A DNA stretch of 64,000 bases from Pseudoxanthomonas suwonensis. Lineage in GTDB: Bacteria > Pseudomonadota > Gammaproteobacteria > Xanthomonadales > Xanthomonadaceae. This document shows positions 37,182-46,545 of this stretch, in pieces. Location: positions 1,736,001 through 1,800,000 of the forward strand of contig NZ_CP011144.1 of NCBI RefSeq assembly GCF_000972865.1, given 5' to 3'. Each line of letters begins with the position of its first letter. Within the stretch, counting starts at the first letter, position 1. The notes under the pieces are model-generated. The model did no database searches. It saw only the letters and a program-made list of their open reading frames with translations, and was not told the DNA's origin. The position numbers were made by a program, and so were the translations under genes.

Positions 37182-38861
37182 TCAGTCCACGACGCGGGCG
37201 TACTCCAGCGCTTTCCCACCCTGGTGCAGGGTTACACCGGATGCCGGCGCTTCGCCCGGCGCGAACTCCAGCGCCGCATCGACCACCTTGAGGAAGAACC
37301 GGGTCGGCGACTCGGCGAAGATCTCGAATGCCGGTTGCCCGGCCAGCTGCGCGGTCGGCCGGCCATCGGCCAGCGCCACGGTCAGTACCCTGCCCTGGTG
37401 CGAATAGCGCCCGACCAGGCGCTGCAGCACCGCTGCCGGCAGCTCGACCTCGGTACGCGCGGCCGGCAGCGGCTCGTCGCTGCGCGACGTGACCTCGCCT
37501 TCACCCTCGTCGTCGGGGAAGAAGCGCATCGCCGTCACCTTGCCCACCGCATCGCGCTCGAATGCGATCCGCGACAGTCCCTCCTCGAACAGGAACTGGT
37601 CGCCCCCGATCGGAATCAACGCGAAGGCCTCGCTGCCGGTCCGCTGGGACGTCAGGCGGCCATCGACCACGCGCAGCACCCGCGCGGTGTCCTTGTCGAT
37701 GCGGTACACGCCCTCGTACGACGCCAGCGTGGCCACATCCACGGCCACCGCCTTCTTCTCCGGGTAGGGCCGGCCGATGGCGTAGGCAGCGATGCGGTGG
37801 GCGAAGGTGCCGGTGCCGGGCATCGGCGGACGCCTGGCGTCGCCGTTGTAGAGCACGGCCACGGTGAGTTCGGCGTCCGGCACGTAGGCCAGGTAGGACG
37901 AGAAGCCGAAGATGCCGCCCCCATGCTGCAGCAGGTGCGCGCCACGGAACGGCTGGTGGACGATGCCGAACCCGTACGGCTCATCCTCCTGGAACGGTTC
38001 GATCATCTGCCGGTAGGTCTCCGCCTTCAGCACCCGGCCTCCATGCAGCGCGCGGTTCCACTTCAGCAGGTCGTCCACCGTGGACACCAGCGCGCCGGCC
38101 GCATGCGGCTGGGTCATGCTGAGATGGCGCGCATGCGCCCACTGCCCGCCGTTGAGCGTGTAGCCGGTGACATGGCCCGGGATCACCGCCACCGCCTGGT
38201 TGCCGTAGCCGGTGCGGGCCAGGCCCAGCGGCTGGAAGAGCGCCTGGTCCAGGTATTGGTGCCAGGGCATGCCGCTGGCCGCCTCGATCACCGCGCCGGC
38301 CAGCACGTAGCCGGAATTGTTGTAGCGGAAGCCCTTGCCGGGCTCGAAATCGGGCTTCTCGTCCTTGAAGGTGTCGATCAGCTGCGCGGTGGCCAGGTCT
38401 TGCCGGATCGGTCCGTCCATGACGCCGGGCACGCCGGTGTAGCTGCGGATGCCGGACGTGTGGTTGAGCAGCATGCGTACGCTGACCTGGCCGGCACCGG
38501 GATATCCCGGCACGTACTTCGCCAGCGGATCGTCCAGCGCGACCTTGCCCTCCTCCACCAGCTTCAGCACGCCGGCGGCGGCGAACTGCTTGGTCACCGA
38601 GCCGATCCGGAACACCTGGTCCGGCGCGAGCGGCACGCCCAGTTCCAGGCTGGCCGTGCCGCGCGCATCGCGATAGAGGACGCGGTCGCCACGCGCCACC
38701 AGCACCGCCATGCCGGGCGTGGCTGCAGGATCCGGGAACGACTGTTCGAGCAGGGACCGCGCGTAGCGCGCCACTTCCGCATCCGTCGGCGGTGCGGCCA
38801 GGGCGGCTGTCGGGAAGAAAGCGGCGATGGCCAGCAACAGACCGATGATCGTATGGCGCAT
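37182..38861 (-). CDS. Exported serine hydrolase, class C beta-lactamase/DD-peptidase family
   Basis: The 559-residue protein has a signal peptide (cut near residue 23, AALAAPP), the SxxK nucleophile motif SVTK (residues 88-91), the Tyr motif in RYNNSGYVLAG near 168, and HGGG near 295 in place of the KTG triad, typical of class C-like esterases and peptidases rather than true beta-lactamases. A C-terminal domain of about 200 residues (beginning near YEGVYRIDKDTARVLR) resembles DUF3471/lipocalin-like tails. Substrates may be D-amino-acid peptides or esters. It is convergent with the oxidoreductase gene, and a LacI-like gene remnant lies just upstream. Confidence 0.87.
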   Translation of the reverse strand: MRHTIIGLLLAIAAFFPTAALAAPPTDAEVARYARSLLEQSFPDPAATPGMAVLVARGDRVLYRDARGTASLELGVPLAPDQVFRIGSVTKQFAAAGVLKLVEEGKVALDDPLAKYVPGYPGAGQVSVRMLLNHTSGIRSYTGVPGVMDGPIRQDLATAQLIDTFKDEKPDFEPGKGFRYNNSGYVLAGAVIEAASGMPWHQYLDQALFQPLGLARTGYGNQAVAVIPGHVTGYTLNGGQWAHARHLSMTQPHAAGALVSTVDDLLKWNRALHGGRVLKAETYRQMIEPFQEDEPYGFGIVHQPFRGAHLLQHGGGIFGFSSYLAYVPDAELTVAVLYNGDARRPPMPGTGTFAHRIAAYAIGRPYPEKKAVAVDVATLASYEGVYRIDKDTARVLRVVDGRLTSQRTGSEAFALIPIGGDQFLFEEGLSRIAFERDAVGKVTAMRFFPDDEGEGEVTSRSDEPLPAARTEVELPAAVLQRLVGRYSHQGRVLTVALADGRPTAQLAGQPAFEIFAESPTRFFLKVVDAALEFAPGEAPASGVTLHQGGKALEYARVVD

Positions 38862-38914
38862 GGTGGGTCCCCGGGAAGCGAGGGGCGAGAGTATCAATTC
38901 CTCCGGGCCCGAAT

Positions 38915-38967
38915 CGCTGCACGTCGGCGATGCGCTGGTAGCAGAGCGCGATCAGGTGCGCCATCAG
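38915..38967 (-). pseudogene. Remnant of a LacI-family regulator gene
   Basis: Read on the minus strand, these 53 bases encode LMAHLIALCYQRIADVQR, which aligns with LMAHLIALGHQRIAHVRG of the intact LacI regulator at 53588-54601, with close DNA identity as well. Nothing else of a regulator is left on either side. It lies in the 237-base gap 38862-39098 between the serine hydrolase start and the DUF938 gene. A lost regulator of the hydrolase is likely; chance similarity is the alternative. Confidence 0.6.
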
Positions 38968-39098
38968 CAAAGGCGGTTCGCCTGGACCGCACACGAGAGG
39001 CGGCAGTGTGGAGACCGGGCCCTGCAGCGGGGAACGATCTTCGCGGCACGCGATGCGCTTCGCCGGTGACTGGCGCCGGACTCGCGCAGCCGACCGCC

Positions 39099-39719
39099 TC
39101 AGCCCGTCCGCCGCCAGACCCGGCAGCGGTTGTTGGCCGGCAGGGCACTGTCTTCCAGCAATGCCAGGCCGATGCCGCACGCCAGTGCGTCCACGGCCTC
39201 GGCGTCGCGGATGCCCGAGCGTGCATCGCGGGCCTTCAGCCAGGCGTCGAAGTCGCGGTTGCTGTCGCTGGTGTAGCCGCCGCCGTAGTTGAACGGCCCG
39301 TACACGACCAGCAGGCCGCCGGGCGCCAGCACGCGGCCGGTGCCGGCGAAGAAGGCCTCGACTTCCGCCCAACCCATGATGTGCAGGCTGTTGGCGCTGA
39401 ACACCGCATCGAAACCGGCGGACGGCCACTCGCCGGCCACGTCCAGCGCCAGCGGTGGCGGCGTGTTGACCAGCGCCGCCTCGTCCAGCCACTGGCGGAT
39501 GCCCGGCAGGTACGCGGCACGGTCGCTGGCCTGCCAGACCAGCCACGGCATCGCCGCGGCGAAGTGCACCGCATGCTGGCCGGTGCCGCTGGCGACTTCC
39601 AGCACCCGGCGCACGCCGCCGAAGTGCCTCTGCAGTACGGCCAGGATCGGCCCCTGGTTGCGCTCGCAGGCCGGCGCGAACGGTTTTTCGCTGGCGGCGG
39701 ACATCGGCGCATTGTGCAT
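39099..39719 (-). CDS. DUF938 family SAM-dependent methyltransferase
   Basis: The 206-residue protein matches DUF938, a class I methyltransferase family: FAPACERNQGPILAVLQRHFG near the start, the SAM loop VLEVASGTGQHAVHFA near residue 40, then VWQASDRAAYLPGIRQW, VFSANSLHIMGWAEVEAFFAG with the acidic and post-II motifs, and GPFNYGGGYTSDSNRDFDAWL, the family's own signature. The methyl acceptor is unknown. The ATG at 39719 or an internal one at 39704 could be the start. It is divergent from the tldD operon; only 85 bases separate the start codons, so both promoters share this stretch. Confidence 0.9.
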   Translation of the reverse strand: MHNAPMSAASEKPFAPACERNQGPILAVLQRHFGGVRRVLEVASGTGQHAVHFAAAMPWLVWQASDRAAYLPGIRQWLDEAALVNTPPPLALDVAGEWPSAGFDAVFSANSLHIMGWAEVEAFFAGTGRVLAPGGLLVVYGPFNYGGGYTSDSNRDFDAWLKARDARSGIRDAEAVDALACGIGLALLEDSALPANNRCRVWRRTG

Positions 39720-39745
39720 CACGCCACCGACGTGACCTCCATCGC

Positions 39746-39775
39746 TTGACGCAACGGCGCACGCCGACCAAAGTC
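39746..39775 (+). promoter_or_regulatory. Candidate promoter and GACCAAAGTC motif upstream of the first tldD
   Basis: TTGACG at 39746-39751 and CAAAGT at 39769-39774 have a 17-base spacer. The second overlaps GACCAAAGTC (39766-39775), which occurs again upstream of the second tldD. The promoter reading is tentative. Confidence 0.3.
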
Positions 39776-39804
39776 CGGCGCTGTTCTCCTTGCGGGCATT
39801 CCCC

Positions 39805-41433
39805 ATGCGCAGACGCGATTTCCTCTCCTGTTCCGGCCTGGGCCTGGCCGGCCTGATGCTGCCGCATTCGCGCCTGGTCGCCGCCGAGGAGCTGCTGGGC
39901 TCGATCGACGTCGCCACCCGCAAGTCGCTGGCCGATGCCGCGCTGGGCGCTGCACGCCAGGCCGGCGCCAGCTACTGCGACGTGCGCATCGGCCGCTACC
40001 TGAGCCAGTCGCTGGTCACCCGCGAGGACCGGGTACAGAACGTGGCCAACACCGAATCCACCGGCACCGGCGTGCGCGTGATCGCCAACGGCGCCTGGGG
40101 TTTCGCCGCCACCAACCGGCTGACGCCCGACGGCGTGGCCGAGGCCGCGCGCCGGGCCGTGGCGATCGCCAGGGCCAACAGTTCGATCCGGACCGCGCCG
40201 GTGCAGCTGGCGCCCGCGCCGGGCGTCGGCGAGGTCACCTGGAAGACCCCGATCCGCAAGAACGCGATGGAAGTGCCGATCAAGGACAAGGTCGAACTGC
40301 TGCTGGCGGTCAACGCCGCCGCGCAAAACGCTGGCGCCGACTTCGTCGCTTCGCGGATGTTCCTGATCAACGAGCAGAAGTATTTCGCCAGCACCGACGG
40401 CTCCTGGATCGACCAGGACGTGCACCGGATCTGGCTGCCGTTCACGGTCACCGCCATCGACAAGGCCAGCGGCGCGTTCCGCACCCGGGACGGCCTGTCC
40501 GCGCCGATGGGCATGGGCTACGAATACCTGGACGCCGACCCGGCCGACAAACTGCAGCTGCCCGGCGGGGTCGTCGCCTACAAGCGCTCCTACGACGTGA
40601 TGGAGGACGTGGTGGCCGCCGCCCGGCAGGCGCGCGCCAAGCTCGACGCGCCGTCGGTCAAGCCGGGCAAGTACGACCTGGTCATCGACCCGAGCAACCT
40701 GTTCCTGACCATCCACGAGAACGTCGGCCACCCGCTGGAGCTGGACCGTGTGCTCGGTTACGAGGCCAACTACGCCGGCACCAGCTTCGCCACCCTGGAC
40801 AAGCGCGAGGCCGGCTTCCGCTGGGGCAGCCCGATCGTCAACTTCTTCGCCGACAAGACCCAGCCCGGCAGCCTGGGCGCGGTCGGCTACGACGACGAAG
40901 GCGTCAAGACCAGGCAGTGGGACCTGGTCAGGGACGGCATCCTGGTCGACTACCAGACCATCCGTGACCAGGCGCACATTCTCGGCAAGGCCGAGTCGGA
41001 CGGCTGCTGCTACGCCGACTCCTGGTCCAGCGTGCAGTTCCAGCGCATGCCCAATGTCTCGCTGGCCCCGGGCAAGGCGTCCCTCTCGGTAGCCGACATG
41101 GTCAAGGACGTCGAGAACGGCATCTACATCCACGGCCGCGGCTCGTACTCGATCGACCAGCAGCGCTTCAACGCCCAGTTCGGCGGCCAGCTGTATTTCG
41201 AGATCAAGAACGGCCAGGTCACCCGCCAGATCGAGGACGTGGCCTACCAGATCCGCACGCCCGAATTCTGGAACGCCTGCTCGGCCATCTGCGACGAAAG
41301 CGACTACCGGCTGGGCGGCTCGTTCTTCGACGGCAAGGGCCAGCCCAGCCAGGTCTCTGCGGTCTCGCACGGCTCGTCCACCGCCCGTTTCGACGGCATC
41401 AACGTCATCAACACCGCCCGATCGCTGGGTTGA
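39805..41433 (+). CDS. TldD-type metalloprotease with twin-arginine signal (first copy)
   Basis: TldD is the catalytic half of the TldD/TldE protease that matures peptides such as microcin B17 and degrades unfolded ones. The 542-residue protein has the zinc motif HENVGHPLEL (HExxxH) near residue 310 and a late cysteine in WNACSAICDESDYRLGGS, the expected third ligand. Unlike E. coli TldD it begins MRRRDFLSCSGLGLAGLM, a Tat export signal (RRDFL), and is about 60 residues longer. It stands first in a nine-gene run and shares about four fifths identity by eye with the next gene. ATG at 39805 sets the signal at the very N-terminus. Confidence 0.92.
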   Translation: MRRRDFLSCSGLGLAGLMLPHSRLVAAEELLGSIDVATRKSLADAALGAARQAGASYCDVRIGRYLSQSLVTREDRVQNVANTESTGTGVRVIANGAWGFAATNRLTPDGVAEAARRAVAIARANSSIRTAPVQLAPAPGVGEVTWKTPIRKNAMEVPIKDKVELLLAVNAAAQNAGADFVASRMFLINEQKYFASTDGSWIDQDVHRIWLPFTVTAIDKASGAFRTRDGLSAPMGMGYEYLDADPADKLQLPGGVVAYKRSYDVMEDVVAAARQARAKLDAPSVKPGKYDLVIDPSNLFLTIHENVGHPLELDRVLGYEANYAGTSFATLDKREAGFRWGSPIVNFFADKTQPGSLGAVGYDDEGVKTRQWDLVRDGILVDYQTIRDQAHILGKAESDGCCYADSWSSVQFQRMPNVSLAPGKASLSVADMVKDVENGIYIHGRGSYSIDQQRFNAQFGGQLYFEIKNGQVTRQIEDVAYQIRTPEFWNACSAICDESDYRLGGSFFDGKGQPSQVSAVSHGSSTARFDGINVINTARSLG

Positions 41434-41461
41434 GCGACGCTCCGCCCACCGCAGCGCGGAC

Positions 41462-41475
41462 ATGACCAAAGTCAT
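41462..41475. promoter_or_regulatory. Palindrome containing GACCAAAGTC upstream of the second tldD
   Basis: ATGACCAAAGTCAT (arms ATGAC/GTCAT, CAAA loop) precedes TTGACC at 41476-41481, which pairs with GAGAAT at 41500-41505 over 18 bases. It may be an operator at an internal promoter of the run. The core matches the motif before the first tldD. Confidence 0.35.
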
Positions 41476-41606
41476 TTGACCCAGGTGGCGGTGCATGACG
41501 AGAATCGGGCACGCCGCGCGTGCCTGTCATGGGTGATGGAACCAGTAAGCGCGACCTGCCTTCCCGCCTGCCGTGGCCGTCCGTGGCCACTTCCCGGAGA
41601 CCTGCC

Positions 41607-43241
41607 TTGCACAGACGCGACTTCCTCATCTGCAGCGGCCTCGGCCTGGCCGGTGCCGCCCTGCCGGCCATGTTCGGCAAGGCCATCGCCGCCGAACAGC
41701 TGGTGTCCGTGCTCGACCCGGCGCTCAAGCGGCGCCTGGCCGACGCCGCGCTGGCCGCCGCACGCCAGGCCGGCGCCAGCTACTGCGACGTGCGCGTCGG
41801 CCGCTACCTGCGCCAGTTCGTGATGACCCGCGAGGACCGGGTGCAGAACGTGGTCAACACCGAGTCCACCGGCACCGGCGTGCGCGTGATCGCCAACGGC
41901 GCCTGGGGCTTCGCCGCCACCAACCGGCTGACACCCGACGACGTGGCCGAGGCCGCGCGCCGGGCCGTGGCGATCGCCAAGGCCAACAGCTCGATCCGGA
42001 CCGCGCCGGTGCAGCTGGCGCCCGCGCCGGGCGTGGGCGAGGTCGCCTGGAAGACCCCGATCCGCAAGAACGCGATGGAAGTGCCGATCAAGGACAAGGT
42101 CGACCTGCTGCTCGGCGCGAACGCCGCGGCCATGAACGCCGGCGCCGACTTCGTCAATTCCACCCTGTTCCTGGTCAACGAGCAGAAGTACTTCGCCAGC
42201 ACCGACGGCTCCTACATCGACCAGGACGTGCACCGGATCTGGCTGCCGTTCACGGTCACCGCCATCGACAAGGCCAGCGGCAGGTTCCGTACCCGCAGTG
42301 AACTGTCCGCGCCGATGGGCCTGGGCTACGAATACCTGGACGCCGACCCCGCGCAGAAGTTCGTCTCGCCCAACGGCGTGGTCAACTACGGCCAGCGCTA
42401 CGACCTGCTGGAAGACATCACCGCCGCCGCCAAACACGCGCGCGCCAAGCTCAGTGCGCCGTCGGTCAAGCCGGGCAAGTACGACCTGGTGCTGGATCCC
42501 TCGCACACCTGGCTGACCATCCACGAATGCGTCGGCCATCCGCTGGAGCTGGACCGCGTGCTCGGCTACGAGGCCAACTATGCCGGCACCAGCTTCGCCA
42601 CCCTGGACAAGCGCGAGGCCGGCTTCCGCTGGGGCAGCGACCGGGTCGACCTGTTCGCCGACAAGACCCAGCCCGGCAGCCTCGGCTTCGTCGGCTACGA
42701 CGACGAGGGCGTCAAGACCAAGCAGTGGGACCTGGTCAAGGACGGCATCCTGGTCGACTACCAGACCATCCGCGACCAGGCGCACATCCTCGGCAAGAAC
42801 GAGTCGGACGGTTGCTGCTACGCCGACTCCTGGTCCAGCGTGCAGTTCCAGCGCATGCCCAACGTCTCGCTGGCCCCGGGCAAGTCCAGGCTCTCGGTGG
42901 CCGACATGATCAAGGACGTCGAAAACGGCATCTACATCATCGGCGACGGTTCGTTCTCGATCGACCAGCAACGGTTCAACGCCCAGTTCGGCGGCCAGCT
43001 GTTCTTCGAGATCAAGGACGGGCGGATCACCCAGCAGATCGAGGACGTGGCCTACCAGATCCGCACGCCGGAATTCTGGAACGCCTGCTCGGCCATCTGC
43101 GACGACAGCGACTACCGACTCGGTGGCTCGTTCTTCGACGGCAAGGGCCAGCCCAGCCAGGTCTCGGCGGTCTCGCACGGCTCGTCCACCGCCCGTTTCG
43201 ACGGCATCAACGTCATCAACACCGCCCGGTCGCTCGGCTGA
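41607..43241 (+). CDS. TldD-type metalloprotease with twin-arginine signal (second copy)
   Basis: A close paralogue of the preceding gene: 544 residues, zinc motif HECVGHPLEL, late cysteines in WNACSAICDDSDYRLGGS, and the same C-terminal sequence ending NTARSLG. It also starts with a Tat signal (HRRDFLICSGLGLAGAAL). The start is a TTG at 41607 with GGAGA at 41596-41600; an in-frame ATG at 41520 would place 29 residues before the signal and is less likely. Differences from the first copy cluster in the signal, around residues 250-290 and in the zinc motif's variable position (N versus C). Both copies keep all ligands, so both may be active. Confidence 0.92.
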   Translation: MHRRDFLICSGLGLAGAALPAMFGKAIAAEQLVSVLDPALKRRLADAALAAARQAGASYCDVRVGRYLRQFVMTREDRVQNVVNTESTGTGVRVIANGAWGFAATNRLTPDDVAEAARRAVAIAKANSSIRTAPVQLAPAPGVGEVAWKTPIRKNAMEVPIKDKVDLLLGANAAAMNAGADFVNSTLFLVNEQKYFASTDGSYIDQDVHRIWLPFTVTAIDKASGRFRTRSELSAPMGLGYEYLDADPAQKFVSPNGVVNYGQRYDLLEDITAAAKHARAKLSAPSVKPGKYDLVLDPSHTWLTIHECVGHPLELDRVLGYEANYAGTSFATLDKREAGFRWGSDRVDLFADKTQPGSLGFVGYDDEGVKTKQWDLVKDGILVDYQTIRDQAHILGKNESDGCCYADSWSSVQFQRMPNVSLAPGKSRLSVADMIKDVENGIYIIGDGSFSIDQQRFNAQFGGQLFFEIKDGRITQQIEDVAYQIRTPEFWNACSAICDDSDYRLGGSFFDGKGQPSQVSAVSHGSSTARFDGINVINTARSLG

Positions 43242-43263
43242 CGGTCAGGAGAATCCACGAATC

Positions 43264-44598
43264 ATGAGCATCCTCACCGAAGCACAGGCCAAAGCCATCC
43301 TGGACAAGGTCCTGGCCCTGTCCACCGCCGACGAATGCACCGCGACCCTGACCGGCACCACCACCGGCAACATCCGCTTCGCCCTGAACAACGTCTCCAC
43401 CAGCGGCGAGGTCTACGACATCGAACTGGGCGTGCAGGTTGCGTTCGGCAGGCGCGTGGGCACCGCGACGATCAACGAGTTCGACGACGCAGCGCTGGCC
43501 CGCGTGGTCAAGCGTGCCGAGGACCTGGCCAGGCTGGCGCCGGAAAACCCGGAATTCATGCCGGCCATCGAGAAGCAGGCCTACCGGCCCACCCCGACCT
43601 TCAGCGAGTCGACCGCGGCGATCGACCCGGCCTACCGCGCCAAGGTCGCCGCCGACACCATCGCCCCGTGCAAGGCCGAGCAACTGGTCGCCGCCGGCTT
43701 CCTGGAAGACGGCCAGCGCTTCGTCGCCTTCGCCAACAGCAAGGGCAACTTCGGCTACCAGCGGGCGACCGACCTCAACTACACCTGCACCGTGCGCACC
43801 GAGGACGGCCGTGGTTCGGGCTGGGTCGGGCGCAACCTCAGGGACGCCAGCGAATTCGACGCCGGCCAGGACATCCGCACCGCCATCCGCAAGGCCAGCG
43901 CCTCGGTCGACGCCAAGGCGCTGGAGCCGGGCAAGTACACGGTGGTGCTGGAACCGGCGGCGGCGGCGGGGCTGATCTCGTTCATGATGAACTTCTTCGA
44001 CGCGCGCGCCGCCGACGAAGGCCGCAGCTTCCTGTCCAGGAAGGGCGGCGGCAACCGGCTGGGCGAGCAGGTCTACGATCCGCAGGTCAACATCTACGCC
44101 GACCCGTGGGACCCGCTGGCCCCGGTCATGCCGTGGGACGGCGAAGGCCTGGCGCGGACCCGGCAGCCGCTGATCGAGAACGGCAGGATCGCCAACCTGG
44201 ACTACTCGCGCTTCTGGGCGCAGAAGCAGGGCAAGCAGGCGGTCGGCCGCCCCGGCAACCTGCTGATGACCGGCGGCGACAAGTCCACCGCCGACCTGGT
44301 CCGCGGCACCGACCGCGGCGTGCTGGTCACCCGCACCTGGTACATCCGCATGGTCGACCCGCAGACCGTGCTGCTGACCGGCCTGACCCGCGACGGCACC
44401 TTCTACATCGAGAACGGCCAGATCAAGCACCCGATCAAGAACTTCCGCTTCAACGAGTCGCCGGTGATCATGCTCAACAACATCGACGAACTGGGCAAGC
44501 CGGTGCGCGTCGGCGGCGACGAGTCCCGTTTCGCGATGGTGCTGCCGCCGATGCGGCTGCGCGATTTCACCTTCACCTCGCTGTCCGACGCGGTCTGA
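43264..44598 (+). CDS. TldE/PmbA-like protease partner
   Basis: TldE (PmbA) is the non-catalytic partner that forms a heterodimer with TldD. The 444-residue protein shows the fold of the family (GTTTGNIRFALNNVSTSGEVYD; FANSKGNFGYQRATDLNYTCTV) but has no HExxxH: the matching position reads VLEPAAAAGLISFMMNFFDARAADEGRSFL. The C-terminal MVDPQTVLLTGLTRDGTFYIENGQIKHPIKNFRFNESP segment is a family hallmark. It starts with ATG at 43264, preceded by CAGGAGAAT, 22 bases after the second tldD. It lacks any signal peptide while both TldD copies have one, so either it stays in the cytosol or is carried out as a Tat passenger (inference). Confidence 0.9.
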   Translation: MSILTEAQAKAILDKVLALSTADECTATLTGTTTGNIRFALNNVSTSGEVYDIELGVQVAFGRRVGTATINEFDDAALARVVKRAEDLARLAPENPEFMPAIEKQAYRPTPTFSESTAAIDPAYRAKVAADTIAPCKAEQLVAAGFLEDGQRFVAFANSKGNFGYQRATDLNYTCTVRTEDGRGSGWVGRNLRDASEFDAGQDIRTAIRKASASVDAKALEPGKYTVVLEPAAAAGLISFMMNFFDARAADEGRSFLSRKGGGNRLGEQVYDPQVNIYADPWDPLAPVMPWDGEGLARTRQPLIENGRIANLDYSRFWAQKQGKQAVGRPGNLLMTGGDKSTADLVRGTDRGVLVTRTWYIRMVDPQTVLLTGLTRDGTFYIENGQIKHPIKNFRFNESPVIMLNNIDELGKPVRVGGDESRFAMVLPPMRLRDFTFTSLSDAV

Positions 44599-44607
44599 GT
44601 GCGGATG

Positions 44608-44631
44608 CCCTCCCCCGCGCGCGGGGGAGGG
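44608..44631. repeat. 24-bp perfect palindrome inside the operon
   Basis: CCCTCCCCCGCG and its exact inverse meet without a loop, ten bases past the tldE stop. This GGGGGAGGG-type word is seen as a REP in many proteobacteria. It could reduce transcription into the downstream genes. The gap 44599-44788 has no gene. Confidence 0.7.
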
Positions 44632-44788
44632 CCAGGATGCGGACCCGACGCGATCCGGCGCACGCGACATGGCGCCGGGTCGTTCCGCAATCCGATGCCG
44701 CTCCAGCGCCGTGCCCTCGCCCGATGAACTCCTCCCCGCCCGTACCGCCAGCCAGCACGACCGCCTCCGCGGCCGCGGGCCGGCGCGG

Positions 44789-45508
44789 ATGCGCACCGCG
44801 ATGAACCGGGCGCAGTTCCTGCGGCTGATGGCCTCCGGCCTGGGCGCGGCGCTGCTGGCCGGCCCGCTGCGCGCCGCGCGCGCGGCGGCGGGCTACGACT
44901 TCTGGTTCACCCGGCTCAAGTACGACTCCGGCGACTGGGACGTGGACGCGCGCATGCCGTCCAACGTCATCACTTCGCTGATCGACTACACCACGCTGCG
45001 GGTGGACCCGAAGGAACACGTTCTGGCGCTGTCCGACCCGAAGGTGCTGGACGCGCCGTTCTGCTACCTGGCCGGGCACAAGCTGGTGGAGTTCAACCCG
45101 GACGAGCGGCGCATCTTCGAGCGCTACGTGCGCAACGGCGGTTTCGTCTTCGTCGACGACTGCAACCACGACATCGACGGCCTGTTCGCCAAGTCGTTCG
45201 AAGCGCAGATGGCATCGATCTTCGGCCCGCGCGCGCTGAAGAAGCTGCCAAACCGCCACCCGGTCTACCACAGCTTCTTCCGTTTTCCCGACGGTCCGCC
45301 GGCCACCAGCTTCGAACTCAACGGCTGGGGCGACGACCTGGTGCACGACTACCTGAAGGGCATCGAGATCGATGGCCGCCTGGGCGTGCTCTACAGCAAC
45401 AAGGACTACGGCTGCGAGTGGGACTACGACTGGCGCAACAAGCGCTTCCTGGCCGAGGACAACACCCGGTTCGCGGTCAACATCGTGATGTACGCACTGA
45501 ACAACTGA
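44789..45508 (+). CDS. DUF4159 domain protein, exported
   Basis: The 239-residue protein begins with MRTAMNRAQFLRLMASGLGAALLAGPLRAARAAAG-like sequence, a signal with RAQFL, which resembles a degraded Tat motif; cleavage near residue 30. The DUF4159 domain follows: FWFTRLKYDSGDWDVDARMPSNVITSLIDYTTL, NGGFVFVDDCNHDIDGLFAKSFE near residue 125 and LNGWGDDLVHDYLKGIEIDGRLGVLYSNKDYGCEWDYDW. DUF4159 proteins are usually encoded beside MoxR and BatA-type genes, as here, and may be glutamine-amidotransferase-fold proteins; function is unknown. Start may be 44789 or the ATG at 44801. Confidence 0.85.
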   Translation: MRTAMNRAQFLRLMASGLGAALLAGPLRAARAAAGYDFWFTRLKYDSGDWDVDARMPSNVITSLIDYTTLRVDPKEHVLALSDPKVLDAPFCYLAGHKLVEFNPDERRIFERYVRNGGFVFVDDCNHDIDGLFAKSFEAQMASIFGPRALKKLPNRHPVYHSFFRFPDGPPATSFELNGWGDDLVHDYLKGIEIDGRLGVLYSNKDYGCEWDYDWRNKRFLAEDNTRFAVNIVMYALNN

Positions 45509-45524
45509 CGGACCCGGAACGACC

Positions 45525-46523
<999 letters not shown>

Positions 46524-46545
46524 TCCCGGCCCGCGACCGCCTTCC

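Noticed and set aside
37981..43178. Two long minus-strand frames opposite the tldD pair that resemble each other
   Set aside because: Their similarity simply mirrors the duplication of the sense tldD genes.
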